A stretch of DNA of 8,259 nt from an uncultured Oscillospiraceae bacterium (GCA_900752305.1 CAADUV010000218.1:1-8259), one strand, 5' to 3'. Counted from the stretch's first letter, positions 1 to 6,835 are shown. Made by a program: numbers and translations. Notes: a model not told the origin generated them from the letters alone.

Positions 1-21
1 AAAACGGTGGCGTCTCCTTTT

Positions 22-47
22 GCGGGGGGGGGTGCCCCCCCCCCCGC
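22..47. repeat. G9/C11 homopolymer inverted repeat (11-bp all-GC stem)
   Basis: A run of nine G (24-32), the dinucleotide TG, and a run of eleven C (35-45) form a perfect inverted repeat: GCGGGGGGGGG at 22-32 pairs with 37-47 around a 4-nt loop. No T-tract follows the stem on either strand, so it does not look like a standard intrinsic terminator. Homopolymers of this length tend to slip during replication and are also prone to sequencing error, so the exact run lengths should be treated with caution. It lies downstream of the minus-strand marR-type gene. Confidence 0.75.
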
Positions 48-132
48 CATAGTAGGTGTGTTAGCCGTACCGATCTCTTCTTCTCATTCTCATTGTTCAC
101 ACGCCTTTGTTCAGGGCGCTGCCGCCCGCTGG

Positions 133-561
133 TTATCCCGGCCGGCTCAGTGCCTTTTCCAGCACTGCCAGTCCGGTCTGGATCTGCTCGATCTCCTCCG
201 GACTCATGCGACCGATCAAATCTGGGAATTTGCGCAGCACAGAGGATTCAATCTCCTCCCGCACGTCCTCATAGTGCGGCGCCAGCGCCACGTAGACCAC
301 CCGGCGATCCTTCTCGGAACGGATGCGCTGGGTCAGTTCCATCTGCTCCCGCCGGTCCAGCACGCCGGAGATGGTGCTGTTGGCACTGCCGGTGGCCTTG
401 GCCAGCTCGCTGATGGGCATAGGGCCCTCTGCGCTGAGGAGGGATAGGACTAAGGTCTGTGGGAAGGTCAGGGTCACCGTTCCGAACTGTCCGCGATATT
501 CCTCGGAAATGCTGCGGTAGAGGCGTAAATATCCGTGTAAAATTTGCTTGGCTGTCTGCAT
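133..561 (-). CDS. MarR-family winged-helix transcriptional regulator
   Basis: This 142-residue protein has the size and layout of MarR-family repressors: an N-terminal dimerisation helix (about 1-25), a winged helix-turn-helix over about 35-95, and C-terminal dimerisation helices (about 97-140). The recognition part reads PISELAKATGSANSTISGVL (49-68), and the wing carries the family's basic RSEKDRRVVYVAL segment (81-93) with the conserved D-R pair. Such proteins bind short palindromes near promoters as dimers and usually release DNA on binding a small aromatic or oxidising ligand; efflux or stress genes are common targets. The ATG at 561 is preceded by GGAAGGAG (581-574) with a rather long 12-nt spacer. 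No other gene is visible in the same operon; a regulated partner could lie beyond the left edge. The family call is firm, but ligand and targets cannot be read from the sequence. Confidence 0.9.
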   Translation of the reverse strand: MQTAKQILHGYLRLYRSISEEYRGQFGTVTLTFPQTLVLSLLSAEGPMPISELAKATGSANSTISGVLDRREQMELTQRIRSEKDRRVVYVALAPHYEDVREEIESSVLRKFPDLIGRMSPEEIEQIQTGLAVLEKALSRPG

Positions 562-594
562 TGTTCTGCCGATCTCCTTCCTTGGTGTGGAGTC

Positions 595-650
595 TAGGAT
601 ATTTTAGTCCTAATAAAGTCAGGATAATCAAGGGGAAAGTGCTCTGTCAA
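595..650 (-). promoter_or_regulatory. Promoter and candidate autoregulatory operator of the MarR gene
   Basis: On the minus strand a perfect -35 box TTGACA (650-645) is followed after 18 nt by TATCCT (626-621), putting the start of transcription near 614. An imperfect dyad, TAGGAT (595-600) with GTCCTA (607-612), sits right at that start, and AGGATA is repeated at 596-601 and 621-626, the second copy being the -10 box itself. Palindromes overlapping the promoter of their own gene are typical for MarR repressors, so autorepression is a reasonable inference. An alternative pair TTGATT (631-626) / TAAAAT (606-601) has a 19-nt spacer. A weaker upstream pair, TTGACT (764-759) / GACAAT (741-736), is spaced 17 nt. 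Confidence 0.45.
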
Positions 651-795
651 TACGACGCCTCCGAAATTCACGAATTATTTACATCGCCTTCACGATTTGT
701 TTTGATTTTGTCCGAAGTATTCCAACTCTGTTTTTATTGTCCCAATCTTTTCGGCAAAAGTCAAGGGGGAATTTGTCCCCTGCCGCCTGCCTTTT

Positions 796-2313
796 TTACT
801 CGTCCAAATACCCGGTCGTCCGATACTGGAGGGCTTCCGCCAGATGGTTGGGGGCGATGTGCTCCGAGCCTGCCAGGTCGGCGATGGTGCGCGCTAAGCG
901 GAGGATGCGGTCGTAGCTCCGGGCGGTCAGCTCCATCTTGTCATAGGCCTGGCGCATGAGAGCTGTACCAGCCTCGTCCAGGACGCAGTAGGTGCGCAGC
1001 TCCTCCTGCCCCATCTGGGCATTGCACACCAGGCCGGAGGCGGCATAGCGCTGGTTCTGGATGGCACGGGCTTTGTTCACCCGCTCCCGAATGGCGGAAG
1101 AGGCCTCGCCGGGCTTCCGGCGGGTCAGCTCCTCGAAGTCCAGGGCTGCCACCTCCACCTTCATGTCGATGCGGTCCAGCAAGGGGCCGGAGATGCGGCT
1201 GCGGTAGCGCTGCACCTGCTTGATGCCGCACTGACAGCGGCCGCCGGGGTGGCCGTACCAGCCGCATTTGCAGGGGTTCATGGCACAGACCAGCATAAAC
1301 CGGCTGGGGAAGGTCATGGTGCCGGAGACCCTCGAAATCTGCACCTGTCCGTCCTCCAAAGGCTGGCGGAGGACTTCCAGGGTACTCTTTTGGAACTCCG
1401 GCAGCTCATCCAAAAAGAGCACCCCGTGGTGTGCCAGGGAAATCTCACCCGGTCGCGGGAAGCTGCCGCCCCCGGCCAAGGCACGGGCAGAGATGGTGTG
1501 GTGGGGCGCCCGGAAGGGACGGCGGGTGACCAAAGGGTGAGCGCTGTCCGTAAGGCCGCAGACCGACCACAGCTCGGTGGCCTCCAATGCCTCCTGGCGG
1601 GTCAGGTCGGGCAGGATGGAGGGCAGGCGTTTGGCCAACATACTCTTGCCTGCGCCGGGAGGGCCTACCATGAGGACGTGATGTCCACCGGCGGCGGCGA
1701 TCTCCAGGGCGCGTTTGGCCTGCTCCTGGCCCTTCACGTCGGCGAAGTCGGGCAGGTCATCTGAGGTCATGTCCCACTGAGCCGGTTCGGCCGGTTGGAT
1801 CTCCTGGCGGCCGTTCAGGTGGCTGACCAGCTGGTTCAGGTCTTTCACCGGGTATATATGCAGTCCATCCGCAAAAGCGGCCTCTGCCGCGTTCTCCGCC
1901 GGAACGAACAACCCTTCCATCCCAGCCCGCTGGGCAGCCAGGGCCATGGGCAGCATCCCACGGACGGGACGCAGCTCCCCGGACAGAGCCACCTCGCCTA
2001 CGAAGCCCCAGTGGGACAGGTCGCCAAAGATCTGACCGCTCCCTCGGAGCAGTCCCACCAGCATGGGCAGGTCGTAGACCGTGCCCTCTTTGCGCCGGTC
2101 GGCGGGGGCTAGGTTGACGGTGATGCGGGCCAGGGGGAAGGTGTAGCCGGCGTTTTTGACCGCCGAGCGCACCCGGTTCCGGGCCTCCTTCACCGCCGTG
2201 TCCGGCAGCCCTACTACGTCAAAGATGGGCAGGCCATCGGACAGGTCGCACTCCACCTTCACTTCATATCCTGCTACGCCAGTTAGTCCCAGCGAACGCA
2301 CCACAGACACCAC
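796..2313 (-). CDS. yifB: YifB/ComM-family Mg-chelatase-like AAA+ ATPase
   Basis: This 505-residue protein is full length for the YifB/ComM family. The N-terminal third is the Lon-protease-like ChlI domain (about 20-142). The AAA+ core (about 190-390) shows Walker A GPPGAGKS (217-224), Walker B VLFLDE (298-303) and the GPLLDRID segment (376-383). A cysteine-rich stretch with C343, C348, C350, C360 and C362 is typical of the family. The Mg_chelatase_C helical domain fills about 400-500. ComM in naturally competent bacteria is a hexameric helicase that promotes branch migration during integration of transformed DNA; that role is known for Gram-negative relatives and only inferred here. It is not a magnesium chelatase of pigment synthesis. 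The gene stands alone, without the dprA neighbour often found beside it in Firmicutes. No strong terminator follows. Confidence 0.95.
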   Translation of the reverse strand: MVSVVRSLGLTGVAGYEVKVECDLSDGLPIFDVVGLPDTAVKEARNRVRSAVKNAGYTFPLARITVNLAPADRRKEGTVYDLPMLVGLLRGSGQIFGDLSHWGFVGEVALSGELRPVRGMLPMALAAQRAGMEGLFVPAENAAEAAFADGLHIYPVKDLNQLVSHLNGRQEIQPAEPAQWDMTSDDLPDFADVKGQEQAKRALEIAAAGGHHVLMVGPPGAGKSMLAKRLPSILPDLTRQEALEATELWSVCGLTDSAHPLVTRRPFRAPHHTISARALAGGGSFPRPGEISLAHHGVLFLDELPEFQKSTLEVLRQPLEDGQVQISRVSGTMTFPSRFMLVCAMNPCKCGWYGHPGGRCQCGIKQVQRYRSRISGPLLDRIDMKVEVAALDFEELTRRKPGEASSAIRERVNKARAIQNQRYAASGLVCNAQMGQEELRTYCVLDEAGTALMRQAYDKMELTARSYDRILRLARTIADLAGSEHIAPNHLAEALQYRTTGYLDE

Positions 2314-2330
2314 GGCGATTCCCTCCTTTT
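2314..2330 (-). promoter_or_regulatory. Ribosome binding site fixing the yifB GTG start
   Basis: AAGGAGG (2328-2322, minus strand) lies 8 nt before a GTG codon at 2313-2311. A second GTG follows immediately at 2310. The protein beginning MVSVVRSLGL matches the usual N-terminus of this family, so the GTG at 2313 is preferred over any internal ATG. Confidence 0.75.
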
Positions 2331-2358
2331 CTCTTTCCTGTCTTTTTTTCTCTCCCTC

Positions 2359-2387
2359 ATTTTACTGTTTTCTCCTTTTGAATGCAA
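2359..2387 (-). promoter_or_regulatory. Sigma-A-type promoter for yifB
   Basis: The minus strand shows TTGCAT (2387-2382), a 17-nt spacer and TAAAAT (2364-2359). Transcription would begin near 2351, giving a purine-rich leader of about 38 nt that contains the ribosome binding site. Spacing is optimal and each box matches the consensus at four or more of six positions, but there is no experimental support. Confidence 0.5.
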
Positions 2388-2700
2388 TACACCACTGTAA
2401 AAACTGCAAATCTTTCCCGGAACTTTTTCCGCCGCCGCCCCTGTTTTTTCGCGTCCCCGGCATTTTGTACCGCATTCTGTTATCCTGCAACAAAAAACCA
2501 ACGGATTGTCAAGGTTCCCAGGAAAAACCTACTTCGGCTCCGGGTTATCCCGTTTGCGGCGGAACGCGCCCGTCCTGCGGGAGGATTTTTCCGCCGACGG
2601 GGGATTCTCCGTGGAAATGAACCACTTTCCGGGAGCGGGCGATTCGTTTTTTGTAGACTTTTCTCCCTCTCCTTTGAAAATCACAGAGAGGGGCTTGCAA
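2388..2700. other. Gene-free GC-rich block with several potential stem-loops
   Basis: No convincing coding region lies here: the open frames lack ribosome binding sites and have unprotein-like composition. The part from about 2540 to 2630 can fold in several ways. CGGG (2541-2544) pairs with CCCG (2549-2552). An 8-bp stem CGGCGGAA (2557-2564) with TTCCGCCG (2589-2596) encloses two mutually exclusive small hairpins, CCCG/CGGG (2569-2581) and TCCT/AGGA (2573-2585). GTGG/CCAC (2611-2625) competes with GGAAA/TTTCC (2613-2630). I recognise no known riboswitch or RNA family, and neither strand shows a clear terminator. It could be an unrecognised structured RNA or simply chance pairing in GC-rich spacer DNA. 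Confidence 0.35.
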
Positions 2701-2706
2701 ATGGGA

Positions 2707-2735
2707 TTGACATTGTAAAAAAAATGTTTTATCTT
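2707..2735 (+). promoter_or_regulatory. Candidate distal promoter for nifJ
   Basis: A perfect TTGACA (2707-2712) is followed after 17 nt by TATCTT (2730-2735). It would start transcription near 2742 and give nifJ an unusually long leader of about 268 nt, mostly AT-rich. The -35 box and spacing are ideal; the -10 box matches four of six positions. Confidence 0.4.
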
Positions 2736-2771
2736 ATGTCAACCGCCCAACACTTAGCGCAACACATTTAC

Positions 2772-2782
2772 CAAACAGTTTG
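2772..2782. repeat. 11-bp palindrome in the nifJ leader
   Basis: CAAACAGTTTG is a perfect palindrome with 5-bp arms around one base. It lies between the two candidate nifJ promoters, and a related half, CAAACTG, recurs at 2917-2923 inside the spacer of the proximal promoter. It may be an operator; an AT-rich region also yields such short palindromes by chance. Confidence 0.3.
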
Positions 2783-2904
2783 TCAAAAGAAATTCGTATT
2801 TATTCTTTGTGAAACCTCTTTTTTCTCATAGATTTTCTATATCTTTCTCAAGTTTTTTCCTATTTTCACATTCTATCATTTTTCAAAGAAACGCATTTTT
2901 CTTA

Positions 2905-2933
2905 TTTACAAATGGTCAAACTGCTGGTATGAT
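2905..2933 (+). promoter_or_regulatory. Proximal extended -10 promoter for nifJ
   Basis: TTTACA (2905-2910), a 17-nt spacer and TATGAT (2928-2933) form a strong sigma-A-type promoter. The TGG just before the -10 box supplies the TGn extended -10 motif. The start would be near 2940, leaving a leader of about 70 nt. The preceding 90 bp are very AT-rich with T-runs, resembling an UP-element context that suits a highly expressed gene. Confidence 0.6.
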
Positions 2934-2994
2934 AATGGTGCTTCAAATATCTACCCTTTCATCCTGACGATATTGATTTATGAGGAATAATACT

Positions 2995-3001
2995 AAGGAG
3001 G
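2995..3001 (+). promoter_or_regulatory. Consensus ribosome binding site that decides the nifJ start
   Basis: AAGGAGG is placed 8 nt before the ATG at 3010. The upstream in-frame ATG at 2980 would put this site inside the coding region and would add ten residues (MRNNTKEVTT) that do not look like the family's N-terminus, so 3010 is the likely start. Confidence 0.85.
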
Positions 3002-3009
3002 TTACTACA

Positions 3010-6000
3010 ATGGTAGTGAGAAAGAAGAAGTCTATGGACGCCAATAACGCCGCTGCGTGGGTCTCCTACGCATTTACTGAAGTGGCTGGCATCTATCCGA
3101 TTACTCCTTCCAGCCCCATGGCCGACTACGTGGATCAGTGGTCTGCTCAGGGTCAGAAGAACATCTTTGGCAATCCTGTCAAGGTCATCGAAATGCAGTC
3201 CGAGGCTGGCGCTTCCGGTACCGTCCACGGTTCCCTGTCCGCCGGCGCCCTGACCACCACCTACACCGCGTCTCAGGGTCTGCTGCTGATGATCCCCAAT
3301 ATGTATAAAATTGCAGGCGAGCTGCTCCCCGGCGTCTTCCATGTCGCTGCTCGTGCCCTGACCACCCACGCTCTGAACATCTTCGGCGACCATGAAGACG
3401 TCATGGCCTGCCGTCAGACCGGCTTTGCTATGCTGGCAGAATCCAACCCCCAGGAAGTCATGGATCTGGCTCCTGTGGCTCATCTGGCTGCCATCGAAGG
3501 CCGCGTTCCCTTCCTGAACTTCTTTGACGGTTTCCGTACCTCTCACGAGATTCAGAAGCTGTCCGTTTGGGACTATGCCGATCTGGCTGACATGGTGGAT
3601 ATGGATGCTGTGGCCGCTTTCCGTGCCCGCTCCCTGAATCCCAACCATGGCACCACCAAGGGCTGCCACGAGAACGACGACACCTTCTTCCAGCATCGTG
3701 AAGCCTGCAACAAGTACTATGACGCCCTGCCCGAAGTCGTTGAAAAGTATATGAACAAGATCAACGAGAAGCTGGGCACCGACTACAAGCTGTTCAACTA
3801 CTACGGCGCACCCGACGCAGACCGCATCATCATCGCCATGGGTTCCATCACTGACGTGGCAAGCGAAGTCGTTGACTACCTGAATGCACACGGCGAAAAG
3901 GTCGGCGTGGTTCTGGTCCGTCTGTATCGCCCCTTCGCAGCAGACCGTCTGCTGTCCGTCATCCCTGAGACCGTCAAGAAGATCGCCGTCCTGGATCGTA
4001 CCAAGGAACCCGGCGCTCTGGGCGAACCCCTGTATCTGGACGTGGTCACCGCTCTGGCTAAGGCTGGCCGTGCTGACATCACCGTCTGCGGCGGCCGTTA
4101 TGGTCTGGGCTCCAAGGATACCCCTCCCGCTTCCGCTTTTGCTGTGTTTGAAGAGCTGTCCAAGGACAACCCCAAGGAACACTTCACCATCGGCATCACC
4201 GACGACCTGACCTATCTGTCCCTGGAAGAGAAGCCTGCTCCCAGCACTTCCGCTCCTGGCACCATCGAGGTCAAGTTCTGGGGTCTGGGCGGTGACGGCA
4301 CCGTTGGCGCCAACAAGAACTCCATCAAGATCATCGGCGACCACACTGACAAGTACGTCCAGGCCTACTTCCAGTATGACTCCAAGAAGACCGGCGGCGT
4401 CACCATCAGCCACCTGCGCTTCGGCGATAGCCCCATCCGCAGCCCCTACTATATCAACCAGGCGGACTTCGTGGCCTGCCACACCCCTGCTTATATCACC
4501 AAGGGCTTCAAGATCGTCAACGACGTCCGTGACGGTGGCACCTTCCTGATCAACTGCCAGTGGACGCCGGAAGAACTGGAACACCATCTGTCCGCAGAAG
4601 CTAAGAAGTATATCTACGATCACAAGATCAACCTGTACACCATCAACGCCATCGACCTGGCCAAGAAGGTTGGCATGGGCAAGCGCACCAACACCATCCT
4701 CCAGTCCGCTTTCTTCGCACTGGCTAAGGTGCTGCCCCCCGATGACGCCATCCAGTATATGAAGGACGCTGCGGAGCACTCCTACCTGAAGAAGGGTCAG
4801 GACGTGGTCGATAAGAACTGGAACGCCATCGACGCTGGCGCTACCGCTTTTGTCAAGATTGATGTACCCGAAAGCTGGGCAAATCCCGCTCCCGATGCAG
4901 CAGAACCCGAACTGACCGGTCGTCCCGCTACCGTCAAGATCGCCGAGACTCTGCTCAAGCCCATCGACAAGATGGACGGCTACAGTCTGCCTGTCTCCGC
5001 CTTTGAAGACGTGGCTGACGGCGTGTTCCCCAACGGTGTCTCCGCTTACGAAAAGCGCGGCGTCGCCACCAGCGTTGCCTGCTGGAACCCTGAAAAGTGC
5101 ATCCAGTGCAACCAGTGCTCCTTCGTCTGTCCCCACGCTACCCTGCGTGTGTACGCTCTGGACGAAGCTGAACAGGCTGCCGCTCCCGAAAACACCAAGA
5201 TGGCTGATTTCAAGGTCGGCCCCGGCAAGGACAAGTACAAGTTCGCCGTCTCCGTCTCTCCCCTGGACTGCATGGGCTGCGGCGCCTGCGCCAACATCTG
5301 CCCCACCGGCGCCATCTCCATGGCCGATCTGGACACCCAGCTGGATCAGCAGCCCGTGTTCGACTACTGCGTGGACAAGGTCTCCGTCAAGGAAGAGCTG
5401 GTGGATCAGACCGTCAAGGGCAGCCAGTTCCGTGAACCCCTGCTGGAGTTCTCCGGCTCCTGCGCAGGCTGTGCCGAATCCACCTATGGCCGCATGATCA
5501 CTCAGCTGTTCGGCGACCACATGATCATCTCCAACGCCACCGGCTGTTCCTCCATCTGGGGCGGCGCTGCGGCTACCTCTCCCTACACCGTCAACAAGGA
5601 AGGCAAGGGTCCCGCTTGGGCCAACTCCCTGTTTGAAGACGGCGCAGAACACGGTCTGGGTCTGTACTACGGTCAGAAGACCATCCGTGAGGCGCTGGAA
5701 CGCTCCACCCGCGCGCTGCTGGAAGTTCCCCACGCTCGTCCTGAGCTGAAGGAAGCAGCACAGAAGTGGCTGGACACCTACAACGATGGTGCTGCCAACC
5801 AGGCTGCCACCAAGGACTATATCGCCGCTCTGGAAAACAGCATCATGGGCGTCGATGAAGCCATCGCCTTCCTGGGCACCGACGAGGGCAAGAAGGCACT
5901 GGGCGCCAACGCCGATGGCTATCTGGCTCACGTGAAGGAACTGAAGGCTGCCGGTAAGGATCACTGCGACTGCGAGGCTTGTAGCCTGGCGGCAGACATC

Positions 6001-6681
6001 CTGTCCAAGAAGGATTACCTGAACAAGAAGTCCTGCTGGATCTTCGGCGGCGACGGCTGGGCATACGACATCGGCTTCGGCGGCGTGGACCACGTGCTGG
6101 CTTCCGGCGAAGACATCAACATCTTCGTCTTCGATACCGAAGTCTACTCCAACACCGGCGGTCAGGCTTCCAAGGCTTCCAACATCGGTCAGGTGGCACA
6201 GTTCGCCTCCGCTGGCAAGAGCCTGGCGAAGAAGTCCCTGTCCGAGATCATGATGCAGTACGGCTACGTCTACGTGGCACAGGTGGCCATGGGCGCTAAC
6301 CCCGCACAGTGCATCAAGGCTGTCGTGGAAGCAGAAGCTTATCCCGGCCCCTCCATCATCATCGGCTACTGCCCCTGCGAACTGCACTCCATCCCCGGCG
6401 GCATGACCAACGCACAGGCCGAGATGAAGAAGGCTGTCAACTGCGGTTACTGGAACCTGTTCCGCTACAACCCCGCAGCCAAGGCAGAGGGCAAGCCCGC
6501 CTTCGTGCTGGACAGCAAGAAGCCCCAGAACGGTTATCGCGACTTCATCATGGGCGAGGCTCGTTACTCCGCTCTGACTCGTTCCTTCCCCGAACGGGCG
6601 AAGGAACTGTTCCAGAAGGCAGAAGACACTGCCAACGCTCGTTACGAGCACCTGGAAAAGCTGGGCGATCTGTATAACTGA
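3010..6681 (+). CDS. nifJ: Pyruvate:ferredoxin (flavodoxin) oxidoreductase, single-chain
   Basis: This 1223-residue cytoplasmic enzyme oxidatively decarboxylates pyruvate with CoA to acetyl-CoA and CO2, passing two electrons to ferredoxin or flavodoxin. Domains in order are: the pyrimidine-binding domain (about 5-255), the CoA-side domain (about 265-410), the gamma-type domain (about 420-620), the EKR linker (about 620-685), a two-cluster ferredoxin domain (about 687-780) and the thiamine-diphosphate domain (about 810-1200). Cluster ligands are C697/C700/C703/C707 and C754/C757/C760/C764; the proximal cluster has C818, C821, C846 and C1101. The cofactor motif is GDGWAYD (1014-1020) with N1048. 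T32, E65 and R115 match the pyruvate- and cofactor-contacting residues known from the Desulfovibrio enzyme. All key residues are present, so it should be active. It contains no TTA, CTA or TCA codons, which fits high expression. An insert near 905-1005 carries an extra cysteine group. It is transcribed alone, ending at a strong terminator. Confidence 0.98.
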   Translation: MVVRKKKSMDANNAAAWVSYAFTEVAGIYPITPSSPMADYVDQWSAQGQKNIFGNPVKVIEMQSEAGASGTVHGSLSAGALTTTYTASQGLLLMIPNMYKIAGELLPGVFHVAARALTTHALNIFGDHEDVMACRQTGFAMLAESNPQEVMDLAPVAHLAAIEGRVPFLNFFDGFRTSHEIQKLSVWDYADLADMVDMDAVAAFRARSLNPNHGTTKGCHENDDTFFQHREACNKYYDALPEVVEKYMNKINEKLGTDYKLFNYYGAPDADRIIIAMGSITDVASEVVDYLNAHGEKVGVVLVRLYRPFAADRLLSVIPETVKKIAVLDRTKEPGALGEPLYLDVVTALAKAGRADITVCGGRYGLGSKDTPPASAFAVFEELSKDNPKEHFTIGITDDLTYLSLEEKPAPSTSAPGTIEVKFWGLGGDGTVGANKNSIKIIGDHTDKYVQAYFQYDSKKTGGVTISHLRFGDSPIRSPYYINQADFVACHTPAYITKGFKIVNDVRDGGTFLINCQWTPEELEHHLSAEAKKYIYDHKINLYTINAIDLAKKVGMGKRTNTILQSAFFALAKVLPPDDAIQYMKDAAEHSYLKKGQDVVDKNWNAIDAGATAFVKIDVPESWANPAPDAAEPELTGRPATVKIAETLLKPIDKMDGYSLPVSAFEDVADGVFPNGVSAYEKRGVATSVACWNPEKCIQCNQCSFVCPHATLRVYALDEAEQAAAPENTKMADFKVGPGKDKYKFAVSVSPLDCMGCGACANICPTGAISMADLDTQLDQQPVFDYCVDKVSVKEELVDQTVKGSQFREPLLEFSGSCAGCAESTYGRMITQLFGDHMIISNATGCSSIWGGAAATSPYTVNKEGKGPAWANSLFEDGAEHGLGLYYGQKTIREALERSTRALLEVPHARPELKEAAQKWLDTYNDGAANQAATKDYIAALENSIMGVDEAIAFLGTDEGKKALGANADGYLAHVKELKAAGKDHCDCEACSLAADILSKKDYLNKKSCWIFGGDGWAYDIGFGGVDHVLASGEDINIFVFDTEVYSNTGGQASKASNIGQVAQFASAGKSLAKKSLSEIMMQYGYVYVAQVAMGANPAQCIKAVVEAEAYPGPSIIIGYCPCELHSIPGGMTNAQAEMKKAVNCGYWNLFRYNPAAKAEGKPAFVLDSKKPQNGYRDFIMGEARYSALTRSFPERAKELFQKAEDTANARYEHLEKLGDLYN

Positions 6682-6722
6682 TCTCTCCCCTCTCACGTCT
6701 TTGACGTAACTTGACCCAACAC

Positions 6723-6756
6723 AACGCCCCCGGAACCCTGTTCCGGGGGCGTTTTT
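6723..6756 (+). terminator. Intrinsic terminator of nifJ
   Basis: A perfect 14-bp stem, AACGCCCCCGGAAC (6723-6736) with GTTCCGGGGGCGTT (6740-6753), has a 3-nt loop CCT, and a T5 run (6752-6756) follows. It begins 41 nt after the nifJ stop codon and separates nifJ from the next gene. Confidence 0.92.
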
Positions 6757-6768
6757 CGCCATGTTAAC

Positions 6769-6796
6769 TTGCGTTGCTTGCGGAAACGGCTATATT
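6769..6796 (+). promoter_or_regulatory. Candidate promoter of the XRE-type regulator gene
   Basis: TTGCGT (6769-6774), a 16-nt spacer and TATATT (6791-6796) would start transcription near 6803, about 33 nt before the start codon. An alternative is TTGCGG (6778-6783) with TAGAAT (6802-6807), spaced 18 nt. Because a strong terminator lies just upstream, the gene needs its own promoter; which pair serves is uncertain. Confidence 0.4.
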
Positions 6797-6820
6797 GGGG
6801 CTAGAATGAGGTCACAAACA

Positions 6821-6827
6821 AAGGAGG
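6821..6827 (+). promoter_or_regulatory. Ribosome binding site that decides the XRE regulator start
   Basis: AAGGAGG lies 8 nt before the ATG at 6836. The frame is open upstream to an ATG at 6761, but that start lies within a few bases of the nifJ terminator and lacks a ribosome binding site. Confidence 0.85.
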
Positions 6828-6835
6828 CGAGCAAT

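Noticed and set aside
114..127. Hairpin GGGCG/CGCCC right after the MarR-gene stop as its terminator
   Set aside because: A 5-bp stem with a 4-nt loop and no T-run downstream on the minus strand.
766..780. Hairpin GGGGA/TCCCC as a terminator for yifB
   Set aside because: The stem is only 5 bp and no T-run follows on the minus strand (next bases are CCTTGACTTTT), so it is too weak to call.
1249..2112. Plus-strand open frames opposite yifB
   Set aside because: They are shadows of the yifB reading frame with no ribosome binding sites and no recognisable motifs.
2283..2501. Minus-strand open frame overlapping the yifB start, with an ATG at 2360 preceded by AAAAGGAG, as a possible leader peptide
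   Set aside because: The ATG lies inside the likely -10 box of the yifB promoter, so it would not be transcribed from there; the product is a low-complexity Arg/Lys/Glu string read from a purine-rich leader.
2382..2831. Plus-strand open frames of 149 and 70 codons in the yifB-nifJ gap
   Set aside because: No ribosome binding sites, unprotein-like composition, and they run through promoter-like AT-rich sequence.
2980..3009. Upstream ATG at 2980 as the nifJ start
   Set aside because: It would place the consensus AAGGAGG inside the gene, has no good ribosome binding site of its own and adds ten residues unlike the family N-terminus.
6695..6707. Small hairpin ACGTC/GACGT just after the nifJ stop codon
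   Set aside because: Only 5 bp with a 3-nt loop and no T-run; the strong terminator downstream accounts for transcript ending.
2959..6762. A 1267-codon open frame on the minus strand covering all of nifJ
   Set aside because: It is in exact antisense phase to nifJ, has a repetitive Gly/Val/Asp/His-rich composition and no ribosome binding site. The codon bias of nifJ (no TTA, CTA or TCA) explains why it is open.
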